NCBI RefSeq assembly: GCF_002196515.1
Contig: NZ_CP018835.1
Coordinates: forward strand, 620,001 to 684,000
Source of the DNA: Vibrio gazogenes
Lineage (GTDB): Bacteria; Pseudomonadota; Gammaproteobacteria; Enterobacterales; Vibrionaceae
Direction of reading: 5' to 3'
Length of the DNA stretch: 64,000 nt
Below, piece by piece: positions 9,541 through 20,248 of the stretch. The translations under genes and the position numbers were made by a program. Numbering within the stretch: the first letter of the stretch is position 1; every line of letters starts with the position of its first letter. The notes under the pieces are model-generated. The model searched no databases. It had not been told where the DNA came from and saw nothing but the letters and a program-made list of their open reading frames with translations.

Positions 9541-9663
9541 CTAGTATATCCATTCCATTTTTCGGTAACTGTGACGATTTGTGACACCCCCTGATCACCA
9601 TGCAGTCTCTCGTACATTCATGAGCAACTCAGCCACAGCGTATTACACATCAAAAGCACATAA

Positions 9664-9691
9664 AAAAGCCGGGATTGAATTCCCGGCTTTT
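9664..9691 (-). terminator. Terminator of serS
   Basis: AAAAGCCGGGA and TCCCGGCTTTT form an 11-bp stem with a TTGAAT loop (9675-9680) 32 bp after the serS stop. On the minus strand the stem ends in a T run, giving a standard rho-independent terminator. Confidence 0.85.
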
Positions 9692-9722
9692 ACTGATCAT
9701 TGATGATGTGACTGGATAATGA

Positions 9723-11177
<1,455 letters not shown>

Positions 11178-11191
11178 TTAACGAAAAGTGG

Positions 11192-12541
11192 CTATTTTTC
11201 ATAGCGCTTTCGTGTGCTTTTTGCGTCTAACTCAGCCAGATACTTGAGTTTCTCGTTGATCTTCCCTTCCAAGCCTCTTTCCGAGGGGTGATAATAGCGA
11301 GTACCAACCATTTCCGGCGGCAGATATCGCTCCCCGGCAGCATAAGCCCCCGGCTCATCGTGAGCATAACGATATTCATCACCATAGCCCATTTCTTTCA
11401 TCAATTTCGTCGGGGCATTGCGTAAGTGAAACGGCACTTCATATTCAGGTTCATCGCGGGCATCCGCCAATGCCTGCTTCCATGCTGTATACACGGCGTT
11501 ACTCTTCGGCGCACACGCCAAATAAACCACCGCTTGGGCAATCGCCCTCTCACCTTCAGCCGGACCGACACGCGTAAAACAGTCCCACGCAGATAAAGCG
11601 ACCTGCATTGCCCTTGGATCAGCATTACCAATATCCTCGGAAGCAATTGCCAGTAAACGACGTGCAATATATAACGGGTCACAGCCGGCAGCGATCATCC
11701 GGGCAGCCCAGTACAATGCGCCATCAGGGTTTGAGCCACGAATCGATTTATGAACTGCTGAAATCAGGTCGTACCAAATGTCGCCCTTATTATCAAAACG
11801 GGCGACTTTCTCACCGGCGACTTCTGCCAACAAGGACAGATCGATAATTTTTTTGCCGGCCTCATCTTCATTGGCCATGTCATATAACAATTCCAGGTAG
11901 TTCAGCGCCATTCGCGCATCCCCCTGAACCAATTCAGCCAGACGGTCTAGAACCTGATCCTGAAAATCAGCCGCAATCCCACCGAATCCTCTCACCTCAT
12001 CCGTTACAGCCTGTTGCAGGGCATCGGCAATATCTTGTGTATTGAGAGAGGTCAGCTTATAAACCCGCGCCCGGGAAAGCAGTGCGTTATTGAGCTCAAA
12101 TGAAGGGTTCTCGGTCGTTGCACCGATAAAAGTAACCGTTCCGTCCTCAATATGTGGCAGAAAAGCATCCTGTTGTGATTTATTAAACCGATGCACTTCG
12201 TCCACGAATAGAATCGTGCGGAAACCTGCCAGTTGATTTTCCCGGGCCCGTTCAATCGCAGCGCGAATATCTTTCACCCCGGAGGTTACCGCAGACACTC
12301 GCTCAACACGAGCATTGGCATAGTTGCCTGCCAACTCCGCCAATGTTGTTTTACCGGTTCCCGGTGGTCCCCAGAGAATCATCGAGTGGAGATGACCACT
12401 TTCCAGCGCCCTGCGCAGCGGCTTTCCTGGACCAAGGATATGTTGCTGACCGATGTATTGCTCGATCAACTGCGGTCTCATCTTTGCTGCAAGCGGACGA
12501 AAATCTTCATCCCCAGAAAAATCTAAACTGTAGTTATCCAC
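11192..12541 (-). CDS. rarA: Replication-associated recombination protein RarA (MgsA)
   Basis: The 449-residue AAA+ ATPase works at stalled replication forks. Walker A GPPGTGKT (residues 58-65), Walker [10 protein letters not shown] (111-119), sensor 1 [12 protein letters not shown] and an arginine finger region LLSRARV are seen. A C-terminal tetramerisation domain follows. Length and sequence match the family. The start codon is GTG at 12541 ([18 protein letters not shown]), which matches the typical N-terminus; no strong ribosome site is visible. It is likely cotranscribed with lolA, whose stop lies 81 bp upstream, and read through into serS 161 bp downstream is possible. Confidence 0.95.
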   Translation of the reverse strand: MDNYSLDFSGDEDFRPLAAKMRPQLIEQYIGQQHILGPGKPLRRALESGHLHSMILWGPPGTGKTTLAELAGNYANARVERVSAVTSGVKDIRAAIERARENQLAGFRTILFVDEVHRFNKSQQDAFLPHIEDGTVTFIGATTENPSFELNNALLSRARVYKLTSLNTQDIADALQQAVTDEVRGFGGIAADFQDQVLDRLAELVQGDARMALNYLELLYDMANEDEAGKKIIDLSLLAEVAGEKVARFDNKGDIWYDLISAVHKSIRGSNPDGALYWAARMIAAGCDPLYIARRLLAIASEDIGNADPRAMQVALSAWDCFTRVGPAEGERAIAQAVVYLACAPKSNAVYTAWKQALADARDEPEYEVPFHLRNAPTKLMKEMGYGDEYRYAHDEPGAYAAGERYLPPEMVGTRYYHPSERGLEGKINEKLKYLAELDAKSTRKRYEK

Positions 12542-12583
12542 AATGATGTTTATCCGTCATTCGTTAGAGCAACTGTTCTTTTG

Positions 12584-12618
12584 ACACAATTTGTTCTTGT
12601 AACACAATTTGTTCTTGT
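12584..12618. repeat. Two tandem 17-mers in the lolA-rarA spacer
   Basis: ACACAATTTGTTCTTGT occurs at 12584-12600 and again at 12602-12618, with one base between. A degenerate partial copy (TGTTCTTTT) precedes them. The repeat ends 4 bp before the lolA stop codon. It looks like a small duplication in the spacer, with no evident function. Confidence 0.7.
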
Positions 12619-12622
12619 GAAG

Positions 12623-13234
12623 CTATTGCCGCTGATCATCCACTTCGACACCTGCGGGAATTTTGAACTGAAACAAATGGTTATCCGGCCGCTTCAGTTT
12701 GATTTGCTGAAACGAGAATAAACTTTTCTGCCCATCCTGTTCAATCACATCAAAACCTTTTACCACACCTTTTTTATCAATTCGAATATGAAATTCCCCC
12801 TGCCGACTGTCTGTTGTTGTCGGAACAAGTGTAAATTCATTGCCTTGCTGCGAAACACGATAGTGTTCCCAGTCTTGTTTGCGGTTTCTCGTCAGCAACA
12901 CAAATGGTGTCTGCTCGGTTGCCTGAGATTGATTATAGATAGAGACCTGTTCTACAAAAGGATTGTAGTACCAAACGGTTGTGCCATCCGATACGAGTAG
13001 ATTCTCATCCGGTGAAACCGTTTCCCAGCGAAACAGACTCGGGCGGGCAATGTCCACTTTCCCTTCTCCCTGAGCAACAACGTCACCATCAGGGCTGAGA
13101 ACCTGCTGTTGAAAATGAGCACTGAATCCATCATTTAACGCAAGTCTCGTACTTAATTCATCTTTCGGATCCGCCAGTGCTGAAAAGCTACCGGCCATTG
13201 ATATCAATAGAAAGAAGGCAACCAGTTTTTTCAT
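12623..13234 (-). CDS. lolA: Outer-membrane lipoprotein carrier protein LolA
   Basis: The 203-residue periplasmic chaperone accepts lipoproteins from LolCDE and passes them to LolB at the outer membrane. A signal peptide (residues 1-21, cut after ALA) precedes a mature domain with LolA features: [14 protein letters not shown], the RPSLFRWE segment with the functionally important Arg, and a C-terminal [11 protein letters not shown]. Length is standard. The open frame extends to 13306, but ATG 13234 starts the signal peptide and has GGAG 8-11 bp upstream. It heads a likely lolA-rarA transcript. Confidence 0.95.
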   Translation of the reverse strand: MKKLVAFFLLISMAGSFSALADPKDELSTRLALNDGFSAHFQQQVLSPDGDVVAQGEGKVDIARPSLFRWETVSPDENLLVSDGTTVWYYNPFVEQVSIYNQSQATEQTPFVLLTRNRKQDWEHYRVSQQGNEFTLVPTTTDSRQGEFHIRIDKKGVVKGFDVIEQDGQKSLFSFQQIKLKRPDNHLFQFKIPAGVEVDDQRQ

Positions 13235-13386
13235 GTGTTCTCCGTTGCTGAACAAATATGAATTGTTATTGATGGATATAGACCATTCTTCTCGGCTTTT
13301 TGTCATGTGTATGTCGAAAAAAATACGTCAGTTAAAAAAATGCCGTGCGATGAGTCAATCGCCCAGTCACACACACTCAAGTGAAA

Positions 13387-14004
13387 TTACTCGGTTTGCA
13401 AGCAGCACTGTTTAAACTTTTTACCGCTGCCGCACGGACAAGAGTCATTTCTGCCGACCGTTTTATATGGGTTGACCCGGTGTGCCCGTGCACCACTTTG
13501 CTGTTCATCTGCGGCACAAGCGACTTCATGAATCATCATGTCCAGATGGTCAACCATCTCGGCTAAATAAGGCGGTTCGTCAATCCCTGCGTCTTTCATC
13601 TGTTGTCGGGTTTCGGCTTCATCAACGGCCAGCATTAAGGTCGTGAGCAATGCTTGCAGCATTCGTTGTGTCCCATCTGACACAGCAACCTGCTGCCAAT
13701 GCGGTTCCAATAAAGGCCATATTGCCATAAACCCTGATGCAAACTCAGCCAGATCATCCTGATTGGTCACATCAAGAAACGCAGCAACACAATACTGATC
13801 ACTCAGTAATGCTGAATACTGCTGCTGATAATGAACCGTCAATGCTTGCTCTGCTGTGTCGGTGAGTTCAGCCACCAATCGTGACATCCACACATGTGCT
13901 TCCAGTGGTTGACAAGCCATATTGGCGGCAAGAATTGCGCCTTCAATCAATAATGGCGACTCGTCAGTCCGCAGTTCAGTTACATCCAGCAATTGATAAG
14001 TCAT
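13387..14004 (-). CDS. YecA/UPF0149-type protein with C-terminal SEC-C motif
   Basis: The 205-residue soluble protein has an alpha-helical UPF0149 (YecA/YgfB-type) domain over about residues 10-165. It ends in a SEC-C zinc motif, CPCGSGKKFKQCC (Cys189, Cys191, Cys200 and Cys201), preceded by VGRND as in E. coli YecA and the SecA tail. The SEC-C motif binds zinc and often contacts ribosomes or nucleic acids; the function of this family is not settled. The gene is divergent from dusC and upstream of lolA with a 152-bp spacer. The start ATG at 14004 is preceded by GGAAAGAAGTACC, a good ribosome site. Confidence 0.82.
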   Translation of the reverse strand: MTYQLLDVTELRTDESPLLIEGAILAANMACQPLEAHVWMSRLVAELTDTAEQALTVHYQQQYSALLSDQYCVAAFLDVTNQDDLAEFASGFMAIWPLLEPHWQQVAVSDGTQRMLQALLTTLMLAVDEAETRQQMKDAGIDEPPYLAEMVDHLDMMIHEVACAADEQQSGARAHRVNPYKTVGRNDSCPCGSGKKFKQCCLQTE

Positions 14005-14142
14005 GGTACTTCTTTCCTAGTCTTCAGTCGCTGGGCATTATACCGAGAACACGAATCAATGACACGTCGCGGAAAGATTCTGGCGTGACATTTGCGACGG
14101 ACCCAATTACAATCGCGCGTCCTGATAGAAGAGCGGAAGTTT

Positions 14143-15102
14143 ATGCGTATTGTTCTGGGCCCGATGGAGGGTGTTCTCGATCATCTGATGCGAGAGATAC
14201 TGACAGAAATGAATGATTACGACCTATGTGTGACAGAATTTGTCCGGGTTGTCCATCAGTTGCTGCCGAAACACGTCTTCTATCGTCTCTGTCCTGAACT
14301 GCACCACGGTTCCCGCACCCGTTCCGGTGTTCCCGTCAATATCCAATTACTCGGACAAGATCCGGACTGGATGGCGGAAAATGCTGCATTTGCGGCAGAG
14401 CTCGGTGCACATGGTATCGATCTGAACTTCGGCTGTCCGGCAAAAACCGTCAACAAAAGCAAAGGTGGCGCGGCCCTCTTGGAATTTCCGGAATTAATTT
14501 ATCAGATCGTCAAAGCTTGCCGGGAAGCCGTCCCCGAGCAAATCCCCGTTTCAGCGAAAATCCGTTTAGGATTAGAAAATCCACAAGATTGTTTTGAAAT
14601 TGTCGATGCCATTGAGCAGGCTGGTGCAAATGAACTGACCGTTCATGCTCGGACCAAAGCCGGTGGCTATAAAGCCAATGAAATTAAGTGGGAATATATC
14701 CAGCAGATTCGTCAAAAAACCCGCCTGCCATTAATTGCCAACGGTGAAATATGGGATGCAGCCGATGCACAGCGATGTATTGATGTTACCGGCGCCGAGA
14801 GCCTCATGGTCTGCCGCGGAGCATTAAATCGTCCGAATCTGGGTAACATGATCAAATACAATCATGCCCCGCTTTCCTGGTCTCAGGTCATCGAGCTCTT
14901 GCTGATCTATTCTCGCTGTGAAGTGAATGGCGATAAGAGCAAATACTATTCAAGCCGGGTCAAGCAGTGGTTTACTTATCTACGGCAGGCTTATCCTCAG
15001 GCGAATGACTTATTCCGCGAGATTCGAACGCTGACAAGCGTCGATCCAATTATTGAACGAATTAAACATCATCAATCCGAACAACCGCAGGAATGCGTGT
15101 AA
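14143..15102 (+). CDS. dusC: tRNA-dihydrouridine(16) synthase DusC
   Basis: The 319-residue FMN enzyme reduces uridine 16 in the tRNA D-loop. Features are MRIVLGPMEGVLD at the flavin-binding N-terminus, the catalytic Cys98 in LNFGCPAKTVN, ELTVHARTK and IANGEIWD in the TIM barrel, and a C-terminal helical tRNA-binding domain (from about residue 240). Length and motif wording match DusC better than DusA or DusB. The frame is open from 14092, but the family N-terminus begins at ATG 14143, with AGCGGAAG just upstream. The gene is convergent with the diguanylate cyclase gene (29-bp gap, no clear terminator). Confidence 0.94.
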   Translation: MRIVLGPMEGVLDHLMREILTEMNDYDLCVTEFVRVVHQLLPKHVFYRLCPELHHGSRTRSGVPVNIQLLGQDPDWMAENAAFAAELGAHGIDLNFGCPAKTVNKSKGGAALLEFPELIYQIVKACREAVPEQIPVSAKIRLGLENPQDCFEIVDAIEQAGANELTVHARTKAGGYKANEIKWEYIQQIRQKTRLPLIANGEIWDAADAQRCIDVTGAESLMVCRGALNRPNLGNMIKYNHAPLSWSQVIELLLIYSRCEVNGDKSKYYSSRVKQWFTYLRQAYPQANDLFREIRTLTSVDPIIERIKHHQSEQPQECV

Positions 15103-15131
15103 ACTCACTTTCGCACCACACGCATCACCCC

Positions 15132-16589
15132 TTAAAAAATCAGCTGATTTTTACCGCTCTTTTTAGCGATGTATAACTTTTCATCGACTGATTTCAAGAT
15201 AGCATCAATATCCTGTAACTCACGACTGTCTATGATTTCGACACCACCGGAAATCGTAAAGCCCCCTTCCACAACGGTTTCAGACTCTTCACACAACGCA
15301 CCTTTCACGCGGGTCAAGGTCTTCTTGAGATAACTTTTACGTTCAGCAGTCAGATACAGCACGAACTCTTCACCACCATAGCGGGCAACTGTATCGGTAG
15401 CACGAATATGGCTGTGAATCTGATCACCAGTATAACGGATGACATCATCCCCGATATCATGACCAAAATGATCATTGATCGCCTTAAAGTTATCAATATC
15501 AAACATCGCGATCGCAACATAAGACTGATGTGGTGAATGTTCAATAAAGGCTTGAAACCCGCGTCGATTGCGCAAGCCTGTCAATGGATCCCGCACCGCC
15601 AGCCCTTCATAATAACTTTTCGCATGACGGGTATTCATAAACAGAAAAGACATCACCCCCAGTACATACATGACGGTGATCAGTATTAATGTTTTTTGTC
15701 TCTGACTGACAAACTGATAAAGCTCATTCCCCCAATGCATATCGTAATACATGGCATGATGAAATGAGATCCCCTCATCCTGAAGAGCATGGGGTTGAAA
15801 GGCATTTGTTGGTAATGATTCTTTCTGTGTATCAATAAAATGGAGCTTACCCGCAAAACGTTGGTTGGCACTCAACAGTTTATTTAGCCTGATATTCAGA
15901 GAAATGACTCCTTCAAATTGATGATTCGAGTAAACCGGCAACATCAAAGAAACGAGGTTTTCTGTCGATTGCAACTCCTGAAGTACCATCGGCCCACGAA
16001 CTTTAATCGGCTGATTTTCGCCCAAATCCTGATATACGTCCCAGCTTGGCGATTGAATCTGTTCGAGCACATCTGTCGTCGCATTCACCGACAGCGTATC
16101 AGGAGAAGAAATAATATAACCCGACGGATCAATATAATGAACACCGATCAAATAATCATCCAGATCATGCAGCAATGAAATCACCGGAGCCAGTGCAATT
16201 CTAAACCCCACTTCGTGATAGAGCGGGCTATTTTTGTCGCACAGTGATTTATCGCCAACGATAATGTATTCAAGCGCCCGTAGATGAGCATTGGGGCTGT
16301 CCCCTGCATCGATTGACAGCTTTGGCCGCATATGACATACACCGTTCACAATTTTTGCTGTATGCGCCAGTATCAAAGATTGACGAACTTTGATGTAGTT
16401 ATTCAAGCTATAATCCAAAATGGTCAGCATCTTGGATGCGCGAAAGAATTCCCGTTCGATTCTTTCGTACTCTTCACTCAGTTCTCTTTCCAGTTGTCTG
16501 ATATGCCCTTCAAACAGCATTCCTACAAGTGCCAAAGCAAAAATGAATGGGATCAAAAGTCGCCCTTTGATAGAAAAATTTTTATTCAT
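15132..16589 (-). CDS. Membrane diguanylate cyclase (GGDEF)
   Basis: The 485-residue protein has TM1 at about 9-27, a periplasmic sensor region of about 270 residues with a dCache/PAS-like look (YLIGVHYIDPSGYIISSPD), and TM2 at about 300-318. A GGDEF domain follows from about 330. The active site is GGEEF (405-409), an accepted variant, so it should make c-di-GMP from GTP. An RxxD inhibitory site (RATD, 396-399) lies five residues before it, as in product-inhibited cyclases. DPLTGLRNRR marks the domain start. The ligand is unknown. The gene lies downstream of an ABC importer operon but behind that operon's terminator, so it has its own promoter in the AT-rich 16590-16740 region. Confidence 0.9.
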   Translation of the reverse strand: MNKNFSIKGRLLIPFIFALALVGMLFEGHIRQLERELSEEYERIEREFFRASKMLTILDYSLNNYIKVRQSLILAHTAKIVNGVCHMRPKLSIDAGDSPNAHLRALEYIIVGDKSLCDKNSPLYHEVGFRIALAPVISLLHDLDDYLIGVHYIDPSGYIISSPDTLSVNATTDVLEQIQSPSWDVYQDLGENQPIKVRGPMVLQELQSTENLVSLMLPVYSNHQFEGVISLNIRLNKLLSANQRFAGKLHFIDTQKESLPTNAFQPHALQDEGISFHHAMYYDMHWGNELYQFVSQRQKTLILITVMYVLGVMSFLFMNTRHAKSYYEGLAVRDPLTGLRNRRGFQAFIEHSPHQSYVAIAMFDIDNFKAINDHFGHDIGDDVIRYTGDQIHSHIRATDTVARYGGEEFVLYLTAERKSYLKKTLTRVKGALCEESETVVEGGFTISGGVEIIDSRELQDIDAILKSVDEKLYIAKKSGKNQLIF

Positions 16590-16746
16590 TCACGGATATA
16601 CACTCAGTGAGAGGTCGTTCTTTTAAGCGTAATACAAAGAAGAACACCAAAAATTTTAAAGTATCGACTTATATCAAATTTCTATATGAAAAGATAATAA
16701 GAATTCATTTTTGTTATATGAAATCAGATGATTCGTTACTGTATCC

Positions 16747-16772
16747 AAAAAAAGACGCGCTGACTGCGCGCC
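16747..16772 (-). terminator. Terminator of the TrpX-type ABC transporter operon
   Basis: Read on the minus strand, GGCGCGC-AGTCA-GCGCGTC forms a 7-bp stem (one G-T pair) followed by seven T. It lies 40 bp after the stop of the ATPase gene. Confidence 0.8.
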
Positions 16773-16812
16773 TTCTTGTTTCAGACTTTCTTGTTCAGTT
16801 ATGAGCACAAAC

Positions 16813-17607
16813 TCAACTCAAAAGTAGGCTATCATCAGCTAATGTCTCACCCCTGACTTTTGAAAACATATCCAGCAAGTCCGGCACATCCATATGCTGC
16901 CGTTGCTCACCCGAAACATCGAGAACGATCTCACCTTGATGAAGCATGACCGTCCGATCACCACAAGCCAGTGCATCTTTCATCGAATGGGTCACCATCA
17001 TTACCGTCAAATTAAACTCTTTCACAATTTTATTCGTCAGATCGATAATGAATGCAGCCATCCGGGGATCCAGTGCAGCCGTGTGTTCATCCAGTAGGAG
17101 TAACTTACTCTCTGCGAGAGTCGCCATCACCAAACTCACGGCTTGCCGCTGACCTCCGGAAAGCAGACCGATACTGTCACCAAGCCGATCTTCCAGACCC
17201 AGTCCCAAAATACTGATACGCTCTTGAAACAGCTGGCGCCGTTTGGAAGAAAGCGCATATTTCCAACTACGGTGGCTCCCCCGCTTGTAAGCCAGTGCCA
17301 TATTCTCTTCAATGGTTAACGAGCCACAAGTTCCCGCAAGTGGATCCTGAAACACTCGCGCACAGAAATTCGCACGCTGATCAACACTTCGCCGTGTCAC
17401 ATCAATATCATCAATCAACACTTTACCGCCGACCATGGGCGTTTCGCCCGTCACCGCACCCAGTAGCGTTGATTTACCGGCACCATTTGAACCAATAACC
17501 GTGAGAAACTGATGTTCAGGTACCGTCAAAGATACCCCTTTCAAAGCACGGTTTTCCAAAATTGTGCCCGGATTAAAAGTAACTTGTATATTTTCCAGCC
17601 GAATCAT
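16813..17607 (-). CDS. ABC transporter ATP-binding protein (TrpZ-like)
   Basis: The 264-residue ATPase drives the importer encoded with it. It has Walker A GSNGAGKST (39-47), signature LSGGQRQ, and Walker B LLLLDEHTAALD. The DEHT in place of the usual DEPT recurs, as I recall, in ATPases paired with PF04392 binding proteins. Its start overlaps the permease stop by 4 bp (ATGA-type), which points to translational coupling. The related streptococcal TrpXYZ system has been linked to tryptophan, but the substrate here is not shown by sequence. Confidence 0.88.
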   Translation of the reverse strand: MIRLENIQVTFNPGTILENRALKGVSLTVPEHQFLTVIGSNGAGKSTLLGAVTGETPMVGGKVLIDDIDVTRRSVDQRANFCARVFQDPLAGTCGSLTIEENMALAYKRGSHRSWKYALSSKRRQLFQERISILGLGLEDRLGDSIGLLSGGQRQAVSLVMATLAESKLLLLDEHTAALDPRMAAFIIDLTNKIVKEFNLTVMMVTHSMKDALACGDRTVMLHQGEIVLDVSGEQRQHMDVPDLLDMFSKVRGETLADDSLLLS

Positions 17608-18500
17608 GCAGCACCTCCGGCCCGGTTCGATTTCATTTTTTTCTTCATACGCGGCATGATAAGCGCAATCGCAACTAGAACAGCCGTCACAAGGTTCAGA
17701 TCGGAAGCCTGCAAACCAAACATGCCCGAACTCAGCGCAAATGCGACAGCAAGGCGATAAAGCACTGAACCAAGAATCACCGCGACCACGGCAACCCAGA
17801 TACGTCTTCCGGGAATTAACGTTTGTCCCAGAATCACCGCTGCCAGTCCGACAACAATGGTGCCGACACCTGAGGTCACATCCGCAAAACTGTTCGTCTG
17901 CGCGAACAACGCGCCGGCAAAGCCGACAAAACCATTCGACAGCGCCAAGCCAAAATAAGTATAAAACGCGGTACTCCCCCCCTGAGCGGCAACCATCCGC
18001 GCGTTCACACCTGTAGCTCGCAAACCTAAACCAAAGTCACTATTCAGCAGGCGAACAATGAATAAAGCGGACACTAACACCAGTACACCAACGACCAGAG
18101 GCCGGATATACATCGGATCCCCCATCGCTTCAAAAGGGGTTAAAATCGTATCTTCACCAATTAATGCCAGATTCGGACGTCCCATAATCCGAATGTTAAT
18201 TGAAAATGCAGCAATCATTGTGAGGATCGAGGCCAGCAAGTTTAAAATCCCGAATCGAACCGTTAGAAAAGCGGTCACCCAGCCGGTCATCGCTCCGGCA
18301 ATCATGGCTAATCCGGTTGCAACCCATGGATTAATCCCCGCGACAATCGCTGTTGCAGCAACCGCCGCCCCCATAGGGAAACTACCATCCACACTTAAAT
18401 CAGGAAAATCAAGCACTCGAAACGTCAAATAAACGCCGAGTGCCACTAATCCATAAATCAGCCCTATCTCCAGAGCTCCAAAAAAGGCAAAAGCAGACAT
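17604..18500 (-). CDS. ABC transporter permease (TrpY-like, BPD_transp_2 type)
   Basis: The 298-residue protein has about eight to nine hydrophobic helices and belongs to the branched-chain amino acid/ribose permease class. Typical stretches are GLVALGVYLTFRVLDFPDLSVDG at the start, which contains the conserved FPDLSVDGSF motif, and GLALSNGFVGFAGALFAQ in the middle. It forms the membrane channel of the importer. It overlaps the ATPase gene by 4 bp and lies 61 bp after the binding-protein gene. Confidence 0.88.
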   Translation of the reverse strand: MSAFAFFGALEIGLIYGLVALGVYLTFRVLDFPDLSVDGSFPMGAAVAATAIVAGINPWVATGLAMIAGAMTGWVTAFLTVRFGILNLLASILTMIAAFSINIRIMGRPNLALIGEDTILTPFEAMGDPMYIRPLVVGVLVLVSALFIVRLLNSDFGLGLRATGVNARMVAAQGGSTAFYTYFGLALSNGFVGFAGALFAQTNSFADVTSGVGTIVVGLAAVILGQTLIPGRRIWVAVVAVILGSVLYRLAVAFALSSGMFGLQASDLNLVTAVLVAIALIMPRMKKKMKSNRAGGAA

Positions 18501-18561
18501 CCCATACTCCCTTTCTGCTTATTAATTACGGGCTGGTCCACTAGCCCGTTTACTGTTGTGA

Positions 18562-19527
18562 TTATTTGATGCTGGTTGCACGATCCAGAACAGATTGAGG
18601 AATCTTGAAGCCCAGCTTATCCGCAACGGTTTTATTCACAACTAAGTCAGAACCTTTTGCGACAGTGACATCAATCGATCCCGGATCTTTGCCATTCAGA
18701 ATCTCGGCGACATAATTCGCAGTCTGCATACCAATCTGATAGTAATCAAAACCAAGACTCGCGATCGCCCCGCGATCAACATAGGAAGTCGCCGCCCCAA
18801 AAACGGGCGTTTTCGCCTGATTGGCCGTCACTATCATCCCTTCGATAGCGCTGGCAACCGTATTATCGATTAAGGCATAAATGATGTCAGACTTCTCAAC
18901 AATACTCTGCGTCGCAGACTGTACATCGGCACTTTTCAATGCGGTGGCTTCGACAAGTTTCAGGCCATTTTCTTTGACACTCTGTTTGAGAAGTTCGATC
19001 AAACTAACAGCGTTCGCTTCTCCGGGATTGTAAACAACACCGATAGTTTTGACGTCCGGCATCAATTCTTTAATCAACTCGACATGTTGTTTGACCGGAG
19101 ATAAATCAGATAGACCCGTCACGTTTTTCCCCGGGTGCTGCATGGTTTTAACCAGCTTCGCCCCAACAGGATCAGTCACCGCAGTAAAAACGATTGGAAT
19201 AGAACGGGTTGCGGAAACTAAAGCTTGAGCGGTTGGCGTGGCGATACCGACCAGAACATCCGGACGTTCTCCGACGAACTGTCTGGCGATCTGCACCGCT
19301 ATCGCTGGATTTCCTTGTGCGGTCTTGTATTCAAAATCCAGATTTTTTCCCTCAATATATCCTTTCGCTTTTAATCCATCCAGAAGCCCCTGACGGGTCG
19401 CATCTAGCGCTGGATGTTCAACGATTTGTGACACGGCGACCTTTGCCGTTTTCGCCATAATATTGGTTGAGGAAATGAGCGCTGCTCCGGCCAGAACAGC
19501 GGTTACTGCAAGTTTTCCTGCTTTCAT
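18562..19527 (-). CDS. ABC transporter substrate-binding protein (PF04392/TrpX-like)
   Basis: This is a 321-residue periplasmic binding protein with a signal peptide (about 1-25, ending in IMAKTAKVAV). The mature protein shows the PF04392 pattern: VSQIVEHPALDATRQGLLDGLK, IVFTAVTDPVGAKLV, NVTGLSDLSPV and GVVYNPGEANAV. It has a type-I periplasmic fold. It is first in the operon, with strong AAGGAGTCACG at the start. The ligand is probably an aromatic amino acid or related small molecule by analogy to TrpX, but this is inference. Confidence 0.88.
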   Translation of the reverse strand: MKAGKLAVTAVLAGAALISSTNIMAKTAKVAVSQIVEHPALDATRQGLLDGLKAKGYIEGKNLDFEYKTAQGNPAIAVQIARQFVGERPDVLVGIATPTAQALVSATRSIPIVFTAVTDPVGAKLVKTMQHPGKNVTGLSDLSPVKQHVELIKELMPDVKTIGVVYNPGEANAVSLIELLKQSVKENGLKLVEATALKSADVQSATQSIVEKSDIIYALIDNTVASAIEGMIVTANQAKTPVFGAATSYVDRGAIASLGFDYYQIGMQTANYVAEILNGKDPGSIDVTVAKGSDLVVNKTVADKLGFKIPQSVLDRATSIK

Positions 19528-19740
19528 CGTGACTCCTTAAATCTAAGGCATTAAGTTTTAATGTTGTGTTTTATGTATTTAAGTTGTTATTACTGCGTTA
19601 CAAACTGCAATGAACAACATTATTACCAGCAAGTTACAGTAAAGGGAAGCGTGATTTATACCTTCGTTCACTCAGAAGAATAATATAGTGATAGATATAT
19701 ACATAAATCACGATCAGGCAGGGTGCAAATATAAAATAGA

Positions 19741-19770
19741 TTTCATAGCCTTTTATAAAAGACTATGAAA
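19741..19770 (-). terminator. 30-bp palindrome, possible terminator of yfbV
   Basis: TTTCATAG and CTATGAAA flank an inner palindrome CTTTTATAAAAG, giving a nearly perfect 30-bp hairpin. It starts 26 bp after the yfbV stop. On the minus strand it runs into TCTATTTTATA, a weak T tract, so termination is likely but not certain. It could instead be a protein-binding site. Confidence 0.5.
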
Positions 19771-19795
19771 TAGAAGATATGTCGATGAGCAGAAA

Positions 19796-20248
19796 TTAAA
19801 ACCAGCGCTCAAGAGCTGATTTATCTAATTGGCGGAATGCTTTGTTTAATACCTGAGCTAACTCTTTGTATCTGGGTCTCGCCTTCATCGGTTCTAACGC
19901 AAAACCTGTTTCAACAATCTTTTGATGTAGCTCGCGATACCATTCTGCCAGAGAAGGTGGCAATCGTGTGTTGGCCCGATTTCCTAACCACCATATCCCT
20001 TGCAAGGGGAGGCTAATCGCAAACAGAGCAACGACAATCGCTTGCGGCACAGCGCCGATATTATGAAAAACCATTTGGGTCAGTACACTAATCGCTGCCA
20101 CTGCGGGCATGACCTTCACCGCAAAACGAGTTGCTTTGATGATCCGTTGCTCAGGGAATATCGGGGCTAGCTCTTTACGCATTGGCCAGATATCCATGTA
20201 CTTTTGCCCATCTCTCAGATTATGGATCAATCCTGCATTATGGCTCAT
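19796..20248 (-). CDS. yfbV: YfbV-family (UPF0208/DUF412) membrane protein
   Basis: The 150-residue inner-membrane protein has two close hydrophobic segments (about 45-66 and 68-90), between polar ends. [29 protein letters not shown] and [13 protein letters not shown] carry the family pattern; E. coli YfbV has the same layout and is also divergent from ackA. YfbV influences chromosome domain organisation in E. coli (Ter macrodomain insulation); whether it does so here is unknown. Two starts are possible, 20254 and 20248. I prefer 20248 (MSHNAG), since its spacing to GTGAGTGAGAA is better. Confidence 0.88.
   Translation of the reverse strand: MSHNAGLIHNLRDGQKYMDIWPMRKELAPIFPEQRIIKATRFAVKVMPAVAAISVLTQMVFHNIGAVPQAIVVALFAISLPLQGIWWLGNRANTRLPPSLAEWYRELHQKIVETGFALEPMKARPRYKELAQVLNKAFRQLDKSALERWF

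Noticed and set aside
9362..9544. Complete insertion sequence
   Set aside because: The interval between the inverted repeats is only 176 bp and has no transposase frame, so only a non-autonomous element can be claimed.
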